Both the position numbers and the translations under genes were made by a program. A DNA stretch of 64,000 nucleotides from Liopterus haemorrhoidalis (taxonomy: Eukaryota; Arthropoda; Insecta; Coleoptera; Dytiscidae), in the NCBI GenBank assembly GCA_963971575.1, contig OZ020618.1, positions 46,018,509 to 46,082,508 on the forward strand, read 5' to 3'. This document shows positions 20,147-30,984 of the stretch, piece by piece (the stretch's first letter is position 1; every line of letters starts with the position of its first letter). The notes below the pieces were generated by a model that was not told the DNA's origin, did no database searches, and saw nothing but the letters and a program-made list of their open reading frames with translations.

Positions 20147-20623
20147 CAGGGATCCTCAAAGTGGTCGATATCGACCCCGGGGGTCGATATGATATTGCTA
20201 GGGGTCTATTCTGGCTCGGGGGTCGATAGAAAAAAGTTAGATGGTTGAGGCTGGTTTTAGCCATGTTAATTCCATCCTGACATAACAGAGAAACAAGTTA
20301 GATGTAAAATTCCATGGCGATTTAAGGCTGAAATTAACTAATTTTGAACCCGACATTGCTAATCTTGGAAAGAGTCACCAACAACACCCATCACATTCAC
20401 AAAGACAGTCAATTTTATTTAATAATAATATTATTGTAATGCATCTGATTAGATATAATTATATTAGATAAATGTAATATAAATAAAAAACACTGTACAA
20501 TAAACAATATAAGAAATCACATAAGCTTATTTTTTGCTTGTACTATTATAATAATGTAATTGTAAAATAGAGGGGGTCGATAAGAAGTCCAAAAACTCTT
20601 CTAAAAAAGTTTGGGGAACCCTG
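20147..20623. mobile_element. hAT MITE with perfect 8-bp target duplication
   Basis: Left CAGGGATCCTCAAAGTGG and inverted right CAGGGTTCCCCAAACTTTTT. GGTCGATA motifs repeat near both ends. Flanks 20139-20146 and 20624-20631 are both ATTTAGAT. 477 bp, no transposase. Confidence 0.92.
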
Positions 20624-20699
20624 ATTTAGATAATTGCAATTTAAATATTTTCTCTCCATCATCCTACAGCATTACCTACTTATTTTTTCCCCCTTTTTA

Positions 20700-21180
20700 C
20701 TTGCCCGACCTTAATATATAAGGGGCAAGTATTGTAATCGCGAAAATTTTCGATGTCGAGATTTTGACTGATGACCACGTTTCATGGTCCAGGAAATCCA
20801 AAAAACCTATTTTCGAAGTGCCGTCCGTATGTGTGTGTGTCTGTGTGTGGCTGTGTGTGTGTCTGTGTGTATACACGATAACTCAAAACGGTTTAACTTA
20901 AAGAGTTCGTTCTGGTACTAAAAAATTCGCCTAATAACTGGGAAGAACCCTATTGTTTTTTATTAAAATACGAAACCAGAAACGGAAGTTATTAAACATT
21001 AAAATTTAAAAAAATTCGTAACTAGTAAACCAAGCTTTGGACAAAAAATTGTATTGAGAAAAAATGAAAAAAATTGAAGATTTACCAAAATCTTTTTTTA
21101 AATTAAAAAAAAAAAAAAAATTATGAATTTTTTTTTTATTATTTTTTTTTGTGGGAGGGCAAGTCTAGCGGAGGTCTCCC
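20700..21180 (+). repeat. dispersed repeat with (GT)n tract
   Basis: Begins CTTGCCCGACCTTAATATAT, has a (GT)n microsatellite at about 20829-20871 and ends near GGGAGGGCAAGTCTAGCGGA. The near-inverse CTTGCCC/GGGCAAG ends, and the shared opening with 30087 ('ataaggggcaagtattgta' against 'ataaggaaggtattgtg'), suggest a non-autonomous element family related to the one at 29594-30521. Confidence 0.5.
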
Positions 21181-22639
21181 TTCGCCACTGGTTTCTATTT
21201 TCTACCATTTTCCCACATTTTCAACCTTCCTACTCCTGCTTTCCTTTTACAATACATTTACTCTCTAACTTCGTATTTGCCTATCTCAATTCATTCTACA
21301 TCTTAGCAGTCTATTATTATCGTTCTCTAGCTCCTTACTACTCATACCTACCCTACATCAACACCAATTATTTCTTCAGATGATTTAAATGTTATCTTAT
21401 GAACGCTCTTAACATTCTTTCTGCCCGGAAAATGATAAATTCAAATTGATTTCAAGTTTTCGTATCGACATTCCCAGTGTAATTAGGCATAGATTTTGAT
21501 CAAAAAATTATCATTTTGCATTGTATCGTCCCAGTCATCACCATTGAAGAAAAATAACAGCATGTCATTCCGTTATTGTTCCTTCATCATCCACCCCGCT
21601 GTTGATGCTGTCCAGAGCGCGTTCAATCAGTTACCAACTCATTACCAATCAGATATTTCTGCAGTATTCAATCAGGAGTGAGTCACGAGTCTGATGAGTT
21701 GTTTTATAATTATTAATCAGCATGTTTGGGGATTCATATGTTGTACATGACCTGACATTTCAACAATATTTTCTTACGTTTCACATTACTTTCTGATCAG
21801 TTCTGCACTGCTAACATGTAAGCCTTAAATTGAAAATTGTTCTTCTACCAGCTTGTGGTATTGAAATATAATGAGAATTGTCTAGTAGTGCCACGATCTA
21901 CTAGATAAACTACAGGTCACTGTACGATTCAAGTTACAAAAAGGCGTTACCGTTTAAATTCAATTCAAAAGATCAATATTTATTTTTAATAAATATTACA
22001 ACTGTTATTTATAAATTGAAAGCAAACAGATTTTGTCCTTTCTATAAAACTAATTAAATATATTCAGAAAAATCTACAAATGAAATATGCTCGGTGGAAT
22101 CTGATCTGCACTGCTCTACAAAATAACCGAACACTTACAAACTGAGTTCTTGGTGATATTACAGTCAACGCATTATTCTCCAGGTCTTCGTTTAAGCTGG
22201 TACTCGTTAGCTAAACCGGGACTCATTCATAAACAGCAATCACTAACAGTCCAATTGACTTAATTTTGAGCAAAACGAAGGCTTGCTACTCGATAAACTA
22301 GGAGCAGTTCCGGCACTTGGCATATACATACGTGGAGAGGTCAAAAAGTATATAGAATGTAAGAAGAGCGCATTAGTGCGCCCATAGTTCGAATTGGGCG
22401 ATTCATTAATTGTATCTGTACCAAGTTTCAACAAGTTTGCATCATTATATTGTAAGATATCGCCGAATATGTAAGTAAAATCGTGAAGAACACTGCGAAT
22501 ATGGTCAAAATTATGTTTCGCGCCGTCCTAGAGATCTTTACAAAAGTAAGAAAAACTTCTCAAACTACTGAAAAGAAATCAGCGGTTTCTTTTCAGGGCT
22601 TTTCGGGCCTGTTTCCCTGAGAAATCCACTGTTTACAAG
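21181..22639. other. no gene seen
   Basis: AT-rich, a few open frames of 60-86 codons without recognisable motifs or splice boundaries. Confidence 0.4.
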
Positions 22640-23850
22640 TAGCATAGCTTTTTCAAGCAAGGAAGAAAGTCGATTGGAGATTACTCCCGTCAATCACGTC
22701 CACTGATGCCACTACCCCAGACACTATTAAAAAAGTTGAAAAACTTTTATTGTCAGTCAAGAAAAAACATCAGGCGGAAATAGTTAAAGTATCATCTACA
22801 ACCATTTTGAATGCCCTCTATCAGCAGAAAGGGGATATTGAAAGTCGAAGCAAGATAGGTGCCAAAAATGCACACGCAGCTTCACAAACGACAACGCATT
22901 CTCGAGAGTTTTTAAACCTCTGCAGAGACAATAATGATGAAGTTTTGTCACTGGAGATGATACTTGGGTTATTCATTATGAGCTTCAGCAGAAGTAGGTG
23001 TCAATGCAGTGATTTAAAAAGGACGCAGCACCGCCCAAGAAGTTTAAGATTTCGAAATTGACTGAGAAAATTTTAGGTACTGTTTTACGGGATACCGAAG
23101 GTACCCAGCTGATAGATTACAAAGATAAGGGTGTCACTGGACTGTACTATGCTGACCTGCTGAAATAGTAAAAAAGGCTTTAGAGGAAAGTTGGAAAAAA
23201 GGGAAAAATTGATCACAGGCACCCCGACCCCGAAAATTTGCTCGTCGACGCGCATGTTTTTTTTTTTTATTCATTTACTTTACCAGTTCAGTATAAATAA
23301 TACTATTCATGATATAGTTATAAGAAGGTTTGTCAGTTAAATTCACGTCGTGTCACGATCAACAGGAAAATTTATAATATTTAATTATTGTTAACTTTAT
23401 TTAGCAAAAATTTTAATATAATTTATTTACTTTATAATAGGTAGTAGATTTCCAAGATAAACACCCGGCAAGGTCTCACCAACACTCCCATCACCACAAG
23501 CCCGGTACCAACCACCCACACACCTACAATACGTACGTACTGCATTGCAGGTCCGAAATGATCCAAGCCGAAGCCACAGCCAGCATAACCAACAAAAATA
23601 TCAGCGAAATCCCAACGAAAATCCCACCCAGAACGACGCGCATGTGAATAAGAGCAATGTTATTGTGGCTACCTTTCATGACTGTGATATTCGAAATTTA
23701 ACCACCACCCTTACAATCCAGACCTGGCTCCGTCAGACTATTATTTGTTCCCAAACCTAAAAAAAAAGCGTCGAGGGAAAAAAAATTCGAGCGATGAAGA
23801 AGTTAAAGATGCATTTTCGATTTATTTTGAAGAGATTTTTTTTTGGAATA
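22640..23850 (+). pseudogene. mariner transposase relic, split by a small retroposon
   Basis: Over shifting frames one can read a DDSRxxRP-like linker, then ILNALYQ (helix-turn-helix region), FLNLCRDNNDEVL, TGDDTWVIHYEP (first catalytic Asp region), KFKISKLTEKILGT, LIDYKDKGVT, YYADLL, and after the insertion (23257-23633) the pieces corresponding to 'PPYSPDLAPSDYYLF' and SDEEVKDAFSIYFEE. This order is that of DD34D mariners. Many frameshifts and stops make it inactive. The terminal repeats were not found. Confidence 0.75.
23257..23633 (-). mobile_element. 377-bp retroposon with poly(A) and 11-bp target duplication, source unknown
   Basis: The 11-mer CGACGCGCATG occurs directly before (23246-23256) and directly after (23634-23644) this segment. 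At the left boundary the segment starts with an 11-nt T run, which is a poly(A) tail on the minus strand, preceded by AATAAA. These are marks of target-primed reverse transcription. It interrupts the mariner relic. The head (minus strand) has an open stretch of about 55 codons rich in Gly/Val, which resembles nothing I know. It could be a SINE, a truncated LINE tail or a processed host mRNA fragment. Confidence 0.8.
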
Positions 23851-24223
23851 AATGAGAGAATTCCAAGTTTTTGACCTGCCCTTGTATGTTAGTATGTAGT
23901 ATGACCTGCGGAATGCTGTTTTTGCCGGAATTGTCCCGCCTCGAACTTGAGTTATTCGATAAGCGACGAAACTTACAGTTTCACGCGAATCTCATAGAAA
24001 CACCTACAATAAATGGATCATCCCACATAGTAGTTACTCGGTTACGGCCTGATTCTGTCCTTATTAACTCTCCAGTGCCATCGTTTAATAGCGTAAATTC
24101 ACTGTACTTAGCGCCAAAATTCAAGGTGGCAGCAATAGAACTCATCCTCCATCTTCAACTAAAGCAAGATCTCTGGCCATGTCTCCATGTTTCATTTTTA
24201 CTCGTACTCACAAAGGTTAAAAA
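23851..24223. other. no gene identified
   Basis: A 139-codon open frame (23871-24290) covers this and enters the mariner terminal repeat. Its sequence (for example LSRLELELFDKRRNLQFHAN) has no motif I recognise and no splice signals were evident. It may be chance. Confidence 0.3.
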
Positions 24224-24225
24224 TA

Positions 24226-25534
24226 CAAGGTGTCTCAAAAGAAATTTTATATTTACTGGATCGATTAAAAAAAACGTAAGCCGTATATAGAAAAAATGTT
24301 TATTAATTATTAAAGTACACTTTTTGGGTATTTATTTCTTAAAAATAATATCGTCTAAATGTAGACCCTCGCGTTCTCGGCACTCATTTAATCGAACAGT
24401 AAAATTACTTATGACGTCTCGGCAGGTGGACTCAGGGATGGCTGCCATTTCGTGACGGATATTTTCTTTCAAATGCGCCAGTGAAGTCGGTTTATTGGCG
24501 TAAACTTTAGATTTAAGATAACCCCATAGGAAAAAGTTCATTGGGGTTAAATCTGGACTGCGTGGAGGCCAATTTATGTCACCTCTCCGGGAGATCAATT
24601 TGCCTGAGAAAATTTCACGAACACGTGGCAGAGACATATTGGACGTGTGTGAAGTTGCTCCGTCCTGTTGGAACCATGTTTTTGGTTATAGCCAGGAAAG
24701 TTTTGCAGTTCAGGTACCAAAAAGTTGTCTAACATCTCCACATAACGCTCTGAATTCACTGTAACTGCACGCCCCCTTTCGTCTTCAAAAAAGTAAGGGC
24801 CGATAATTCCTCGCGCCGACATCGCAGCCCATACGGTCACTTTAGGCGAATGTAGGGGTTTCTGATGTTTGCGTTTCGGATTCGTTGCACTCCAGTAGCG
24901 GCAGTTCTGCTTATTTACGTGGCCATTAAGATGAAAATGAGCTTCATCCGAAAACAAAATGTTGGTAAACGTTGAAAATCGCTCAATCAGCTGATTTACG
25001 AAATTAAGCCTCTGACTGGCATCTTGGGGCTTTAATTCTTGCACCAATTGAATTTTGTAGGGGTGCAGCTTTAGGTCTTTGTGCATAATGCGATGTAATG
25101 ATGATCTATGCGCATTTAAAGCACTTGCGCGCTTCCGAATTGAAAGGTTCGGGTCGTCACGAACAGACTGATTAACATTCTCCACGTTTTCTACCGTTCT
25201 TGATGCCCTAGGTCGCCCGGATTTTGATTTATCCAGCGTTGTACCAGTCTCTTCAAACTTTTTAACCCAATGTCGAATGAGAGGAATGCTTGGCGCATCA
25301 TCTAAGTGGCGCAAACCTCGAATACTGCAGAATTTTCTACGCGCTACAGTCGCCGAATCACCGTTATTGTAAAACTCTCGCACGCATAACGCGCGGTCTG
25401 CTCCCGAGAAACGCTCCATAGCGACTGAATTCCCAAGAGCCAGGCTACCGATTGACATAACCCCCGCGCCCCTCGGATACGTTGCGTTCACGCAGTAAGC
25501 TAAATAAATATAAAATTTCTTTTGAGACACCTTG
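24226..25534 (-). mobile_element. DD41D-type mariner, full-length structure (1309 bp)
   Basis: Inverted ends CAAGGTGTCTCAAAAGAAAT at both sides, flanked by TA (24224-24225 and 25535-25536). It is the longest copy of the family seen at 5201-6116. The transposase gene fills most of the element on the minus strand. Confidence 0.93.
24332..25520 (-). pseudogene. DD41D mariner transposase, one frameshift, third Asp replaced
   Basis: A cut-and-paste transposase. The long frame (start near 25480) covers helix-turn-helix segments (RALCVREFYNNGDSA, RKRASALNAHRSSLHRI), the first catalytic Asp in ILFSDEAHFHLNG, TVWAAMSARGIIGPYFFE and the linker NFLVPELQNFPGYNQ. A one-base loss near 24690 shifts the frame. 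The other frame resumes with QQDGATSHTSNMSLPRV (second Asp) and continues to HLDDIIFKK. The third acidic residue, 41 residues after the second, is Asn here (LTPMNFFLWG), whereas the deleted copy at 5201 has Asp (TTMDFF). The frameshift and the D-to-N change both predict inactivity. The D-41-D spacing fits the rosa/Visitor-like mariners by literature knowledge. Confidence 0.88.
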
Positions 25535-25536
25535 TA

Positions 25537-26186
25537 TATTTGATGTTTCCGTGAAATATTGAAATTTGGAAATCGAAATTTTACCTTCAACAACTGCCTT
25601 ACATCTTGGAAAGTAAAACATATTGGCTTGTACATTTATATACAACAGTAAGTTTATCTGCAATCTCTGGGTAAAATTACCTGCCCTATATAAATATTGA
25701 CCAAGTGTCTTAAAAAATCATATGTAAATATTCCATCCCCGTATGTTAGGCCAATTATTTTTAATGGACATCATAATTTTTAATGATACCGCTGCAACAA
25801 TTTTTAATTTGTCATTTAATTTTTAATTAAACGATAATTTGTAATTATTATTCTAATTACTGTTAGTGTTTTAACCGTTAATGTTTTATCAGATAATGTT
25901 TATTTAAGACTGAAAATAGAACATACCGGACATAGATATTTAGGATGGAATATATTAAATCATGCAAACAATCTTTGTTAACACATGATTGTCTGTTTTT
26001 ATTCTTTATTTACCAATTTCAGATTCCAGAGTACATTCCAGCCTTAATTATTAAAGTACACATTCAGTTTTCCCAGTGCTTTCTCCGATCGCATATGTTT
26101 TATCAGGAATTTGGACACAGTTTTTCAGGTCTTAGCAAAATACATGAAAAACCAACTCAATTAAGAAGCTGATTCTAATAGTTTAA
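25537..26186. other. no gene seen
   Basis: AT-rich, with a 75-codon open frame at 25945 that I cannot assign. Confidence 0.4.
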
Positions 26187-27252
26187 AAAAATTGATGTGA
26201 AGTGTGAATTTTCACACATTTCAGGGTTTTGCAGGTATTTAATAACTGAATGATGATTATTTTGGATGCCAAAACCAATTTTATGTTCAAATATTTTTTT
26301 ATGAATTTTAATTCGAATGCCTAATACCATTATTTAAGTTTCTAAATATGTGCAGTATTTTTTTTACATAGCAAGATTCATTAAGATTTTGAAAATTGCG
26401 CTTATGGCTTCTATTGGTTGCTTAAATCATTAGCCCCGCCCTCTGATTTCGTATACATCAAACAGAATTAAATTATAATTTCAACACTTCCCACTGGTTA
26501 TTAAATTTACGCTTTTAAAAATTAAATGCAACATTTACCAAAATATAACTAGAATTTTGACAAAATAATTTAAACAAATGAAAACTGCAAAAAAAAAAAA
26601 CAAAAAAATTAAAATTGACAGGATTCGAACCCTAGTTTGCAAGTTACCTGCTTGACAAATTAGAAAACCAATCACTAAACGCACATAGCTATGAGCGGTG
26701 ACGTATGAACTTGGTTACATAACGAATTAAATATTTAACATATTTTGGTTAAAAACACAAAAAATGCATTATTTTCCGAAAACATAATCTGATCAAAAAT
26801 TCCTGTTGTACTATTCCGGTTCACACCAATATACATTACTTAGAATTTTTTCAGATTTTTAGTTTAAACCATCTGGGCTACAGGGTGTGGGACAAAAATT
26901 TTTTTGCACAATTTTGACAAAAATCGCTTCAAAATAATTTATTTTGAAAAAATTTAATTTTGATCGTTAATCCACGTACTAAGGGCTTTCATTTGATACC
27001 CTACTCAGAATTTTATTTTTTCGTTGAGCACATATTTGTTTATATTTTTAGGGGGATATGTTCTTTAGATGTTTTAGTATTTTTCCTATGTGCCATAAAG
27101 GTGTGGTCATAAAGTTGTACAATCATGCCAAATTTCAACTCTCTAGGTTTAGACGTTTGGCTACAATTTTTACCGAACAGACAGACAGACAGACGACAAA
27201 ATACCGTCATTTTGTCGTCTGTCTGTTTTTTTGGTCATACCTACAAAACCCT
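26187..27252 (-). repeat. dispersed repeat family A, copy 3 (reverse orientation)
   Basis: Read in reverse it begins AGGGTTTTGTAGGTATGACC (27252 downward) and ends with the ATACCTGCAAAACCCT inverse at 26223-26238, plus the AATTTTCACACATTTC tail. It shares the left half with the copies at 7179 and 13750, and the tRNA-like interior (26617-26697) with 7179. Near 27180-27230 the GACA tract is followed by an inverted duplicate of the 'taccgtcattttgtcgtctg' block. Confidence 0.72.
26617..26697 (-). other. tRNA-like segment inside repeat family A
   Basis: On the minus strand an A-box-like CATAGCTATGTGCGTTTAGT precedes a B-box GGGTTCGAATCCTG at tRNA-like spacing. It occupies the position of the tRNA-Thr-like segment in copy 1 but has diverged and retains a better B box. 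Not a functional tRNA by stem pairing. Confidence 0.5.
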
Positions 27253-28192
27253 AAAAATGCTTTTTCTATTAGTACTGAAAAAAATCGTTGTTCCAACTAA
27301 GTGACTTGCTCTTACTTATAGAAAATTACTAAGTACTAATTAGATTTAATAGTGATGGTATGAACTATATGTCAATGTGTATTTAACAAACATGATTACC
27401 ATAAACAATCACGCAAGTTCATTTTCAACTATTTTTATTAATGTTCTCCCAGCGTGCCATTACTATTGGCACGTGCATATTCCAGAAGTCTTCATTATTT
27501 AAACGTCACTTAAATTAACGGGCTTGATATTACACGGGCATTATTCCAGCATTAATACCCTTATTATATTGGCAACATTTTAGTGAGAGATGTAATCATG
27601 AACTGACTAACCTGTGTATTAATATTTTGCATAATTTTAAAATTTAGAATATACAGTTATGTTCGCATTAAGTTTCAGATAAGGAAATTTTATAGGGCTT
27701 GACAAATGAAAAATCGATGAAGAAATTTAATAAATATTTTGAGAATTTATAAAGTATTTACACTGTTAAATAGTGTGTTGTGGGATCAAAGTAAATCGAA
27801 CATAAGTAGGAAATTTTTAATGTCTCATAGCTCTTATGGTTGTCAAGACCATAGCAGAGCTAGTGGAAAAATTAAAATTAACACCCTGCATTCAGTGTTT
27901 CATTCGGGATATCGCCAAAATAGACTTAAGAGTAGAACCCTAGAAATAACTGCAAAAAGACTGTCCTGCTATGACAAAGAACAGCGCTGTACGAGCTAAA
28001 GATCTATGCCGTATCCACCATATTAAGAACCTTTCCCAAACCCAGGTGCTCTATTCTGTAAAATTTTTGACAATTTTTTTACAGGATCCTGTCAAAAGTT
28101 TCTTGAGTACAGTATGCATAATAGTGACCGAGACAGTGCAACTCTCTCTAGGTTGTAGAACAGACCCCAAGATTTCCCCCCCGAATTTTATC
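27253..28192. other. no gene seen
   Basis: AT-rich. Open frames of 80-86 codons at 27739 and 27971 lack recognisable motifs. Confidence 0.4.
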
Positions 28193-28195
28193 TTA

Positions 28196-28615
28196 AGCTG
28201 GGTCCAAATTAGCGAGCCGATACTGTAATATACCATGTAACATAATGCTCGCTTAAAATCTACTTTCTCTGAACAGTCCAAGAGTGGATCATGGTACAAA
28301 TATAACCCAAAAATTTAAGTTTCCGTTAGAGCAGCGATTCCCAAACTGTGGACCGCAGCGCCCTGAGGCGCCGCTGCTAGGCTACAGGGGCGCCGCGAAA
28401 ATATTCCAATATTCCTCCAGCTGCGTTAGTTTGAACAATGTTTTGACTTGGGGTGCCACGAAAAAATCCAGATTCATTAAATTAGGCGCTGGAAACCAAA
28501 AAAGTTTAGGAACCATTGAGTTAGAAGGTATTCTAAATACACAGTGTAACTCATTTTATGCAAAGTTTCGCAGAAAAATATATTACAGGATCGGCTCGCT
28601 AATCTGGACCCAGCT
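28196..28615. mobile_element. MITE with TTA target duplication, carrying a nested hAT MITE
   Basis: AGCTGGGTCCAAATTAGCGA and, inverted from the right, AGCTGGGTCCAGATTAGCGA continue to CTGTAATAT, giving about 40-bp inverted ends. TTA flanks both sides (28193-28195 and 28616-28618), which suggests PIF/Harbinger. The interior is split by the hAT MITE at 28332-28518. No transposase. Confidence 0.75.
28332..28518. repeat. hAT MITE nested in the TTA-flanked MITE, 187 bp
   Basis: Ends CAGCGATTCCCAAACT and, inverted, CAATGGTTCCTAAACT, with GGCGCC-rich sequence near the left. Octamers CGTTAGAG and AGTTAGAA flank it and share a GTTAGA core, an imperfect 8-bp duplication. Confidence 0.78.
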
Positions 28616-28937
28616 TTAGATCACATTGAACAGAAACTGAATGGAGACATTTCGTTCATAGTAATAAAAATACATTACCTATTGAGTTGATATTCTCATA
28701 AATGTGTACCACTCGATACATATGGATAAGTACTGCATTCTTTGCTGGATTTCCTTTCCGGTACTATATGTGAAATGTTTACTCACCCAAGTATTCGAAG
28801 ATGATGTATTGTATGAGAATGCGATGAAGTTCTTTTGTCTTACATGACTTTGAAGCATGTTGATTAAGGCGAGGACAGCAAGGAAAACGAAACGAAGCGA
28901 AAGGCATAAGATATATGAAAAGACATGATGTACTCAC

Positions 28938-28973
28938 CGAAGTGACCGAAGCGCCGTCATCCTCGTCGGCCCC
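28938..28973 (-). CDS. 36-nt micro-exon, probably of the same SOWAH-like gene
   Basis: On the minus strand a pyrimidine-rich acceptor (TGTGTTTTGTCCACAG) precedes a 36-nt GC-rich block, followed by the donor GTGAGTAC. The only frame matching the downstream exon reads GADEDDGASVTS, 12 residues, phase 0 at both ends. Joined to the exon at 18128-18229 it gives an acidic, Ser/Thr-rich linker running straight into SLEPKRTEW. SOWAH proteins have such an acidic Ser-rich linker just before this helix. The intron between the two is 10,708 bp and filled with transposons. Exons further upstream were not found in the window. Both splice signals are strong, but an exon this short could be a coincidence. 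Confidence 0.58.
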
Positions 28974-29593
28974 CTGTGGACAAAACACAACACTAAACAA
29001 AAGAGCGTGGTGTATAAATTAGCGGGCTCTGACGATAACATCGCCAACTAAACGGACGAGTCACGCCGTTTTTATTAACGAATTACACGAGACAGCCGGA
29101 TAATTTGTCTGTCGTTGTGGGTAATGGATTTCGTTAAGAGTTGACGGCCATCTTGTTTAGAAATCACTCGTGTGCGTTGCAGCTGAGTTATGTAATCTTA
29201 AAGATCGTAATGACTTGATTAGGTCGCAAACACTCGCGGCTGCATCGCACCTGTATTTATATTGTAATTTGGATTCGCCGTTTGTTGAACTTCGGAAGTC
29301 TTCAACCATAAAGCTTGCTGAAGTCTCAGTGATTACTGATTACATACAATTAGATTTTTATCAGTTTCAAACTCTGGTAAATCCAGATTAACAAATGTAC
29401 GATGCACAAAAAAAAAGAAACACAGGATAACGCATAAACAACGTTCGAACATACATACTAACCCCTCATCATTTTATTTAAATTATTTTTATGGCCTTGA
29501 GTCAAAAAAGCCCCTCGTCATAATAGTTCGTTCTACGAGTGTTTTAGCCCAAGAGTTCATTTCTTAATTTGAACAAAACTAACTCAATTTTTT
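28974..29593. other. no supported gene
   Basis: Slightly less AT-rich near 29040-29280 than the surroundings. A 73-codon plus-strand frame (29170-29391) has no recognisable family. I see no clear splice-bounded exon on either strand. Confidence 0.4.
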
Positions 29594-29609
29594 ACCGACC
29601 GCCAACATA

Positions 29610-30086
29610 CCGGGTGAATTATTTAAGGAGCAACATACATATTTCACATATAATGTTAATGAAGTGAGTTATTTCATTTGCAACATAGCAAATTATGAAA
29701 GTAAGCTCACATCCATGGCAACAGTGGTGATTAGATACAATAGAAAATTTCCATGCCTGCACGGGATTCGAACCCGAGATCTGCGCAACGCAGATACAAT
29801 AGTTATTTGACATGATAAAGGTCCTAGACGGCTAAAAAATAATAAATTAGAAACAATAAATGAATTTTTATTAGTTTGTTTATATTTACATACAAACAAA
29901 AATAATAATGTCCTTAGTAGCTAAGTACAAAAAATATTTAAAAAAATTATATTTTGTATAATATTATGGATGGTTTTCTATGGATACGATAAGCATTTGT
30001 TTTATGGCTATGTTGCTTTTGAAATAATTTACTTTATTAACATTATATGTGAAACATGTATGTTGCTCCTTAAATAATTCACCCGG
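29610..30086. mobile_element. TA-flanked MITE with about 80-bp inverted ends and an internal tRNA-like B box
   Basis: CCGGGTGAATTATTTAAGGA at the left and its inverse at the right continue as long inverted repeats through GCAACATACAT.TTTCACAT and ATAATGTTAAT to about 29690. TA flanks both sides (29608-29609 and 30087-30088). 477 bp, with no transposase. The middle contains a tRNA-derived segment on the minus strand. Confidence 0.88.
29755..29830 (-). other. tRNA-like segment inside the MITE
   Basis: On the minus strand a perfect B-box CGGGTTCGAATCCCG (29762-29776) follows a palindromic TCTGCGTTGCGCAGA resembling an anticodon arm, and GTCTAGGACC may be part of an A-box region. The acceptor stem is not formed. 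A diverged relative of the B-box part is at 42830-42865 ('ccatgcctaaacgggattccaacccgag'). Confidence 0.5.
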
Positions 30087-30521
30087 TATATAAGGAAGGT
30101 ATTGTGATCATAACAATTTTGAAATTTCGAGATTTCGATGGATCTACACGAATTGAGGTCCCTACATAACGTTTTTACTATTTTTAGCATGATATCTCTC
30201 GGTCTGTCTATTTGTCTATCTGTCTCTCTGTCGGTCCCTGTGCACGTGCAGAGAAAATTGGGCTAAAAGGATTTTTATGAAACTTCTTATTTAAGCTTTT
30301 GACATCAATGACACAAGTAGATCAACTTTTGGTAAAAATCGGTTAACTAGAAATGAGAGTTTACTTGCGTCGGTTTTAAAATTTTTGCGAATATTTCACA
30401 ACAGAGATTATTTCGAAAAAATTTATTTAACAAAGTTGCTATAAAAGCAATATCTAACAACTTTTATTTGATACATTTTTTTATAAAGCAGCATAAATTA
30501 AACAAGTATATGGCGGTCGGT

Positions 30522-30984
30522 CCTGTGGTAGCCACAGCTGATTTTTCATTAATTACATTATAAGAAAGCGCAATATATTATAACAATTTCAACATTTATT
30601 TATAGACTAAAAACATCCATAAAAATCAATAGCTGCCGTCAAAATAATTCGTCCTATAACTGTTCCATTATGTGCAATCACCTTTTCTTTTAACAACTGT
30701 CATAGAACTATTTTTGTGCTCTTTATCATGAACAGATGTTCAGAACAATGACACCCTTTGTAATCATCTTTACGAACATGATATATCTTATGTTATGGTT
30801 CTATTATAAACCAGGCTTTAATCCTGTCTGGCATGGTCTGCAGAAGATTATAAATAAAAAGACTGTACACAGTCATAATTTCATTGTGAATAAACAATGG
30901 TCTACAATGGGCTCTATATGGAGCATTATTAATTTGTCTTATGGCATTTAATTTAAAAAATTCGTTTAATCGAACTACAGACTT
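30522..30984. other. no gene seen
   Basis: AT-rich, no recognisable signal. Confidence 0.4.

Larger units (their letters stand above)
29594..30521. mobile_element. MITE with ACCGACCGCCA ends, carrying a nested MITE
   Basis: ACCGACCGCCA at 29594-29604 and its exact inverse TGGCGGTCGGT at 30511-30521 bound the segment. Just inside each end is ACATA/TATA. The MITE at 29610-30086 is inserted next to the left end. The remaining interior (30089-30510) shows the 'ctgtctatttgtctatctgtc' style also seen in the 20700 repeat. No coding capacity. Confidence 0.65.

Noticed and set aside
19704..20248. Three overlapping open frames of 84-117 codons
   Set aside because: They follow from pyrimidine-rich sequence and cross hAT MITE ends. 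No conserved motif.
23871..24290. 139-codon plus-strand open frame
   Set aside because: It runs into the mariner terminal repeat at 24226, has no similarity that I recognise and no splice context. It may be chance.
29170..29391. 73-codon frame in a less AT-rich stretch, possible exon near the SOWAH-like micro-exon
   Set aside because: It lies on the opposite strand from the host gene, has no recognisable motif and no convincing splice boundaries.
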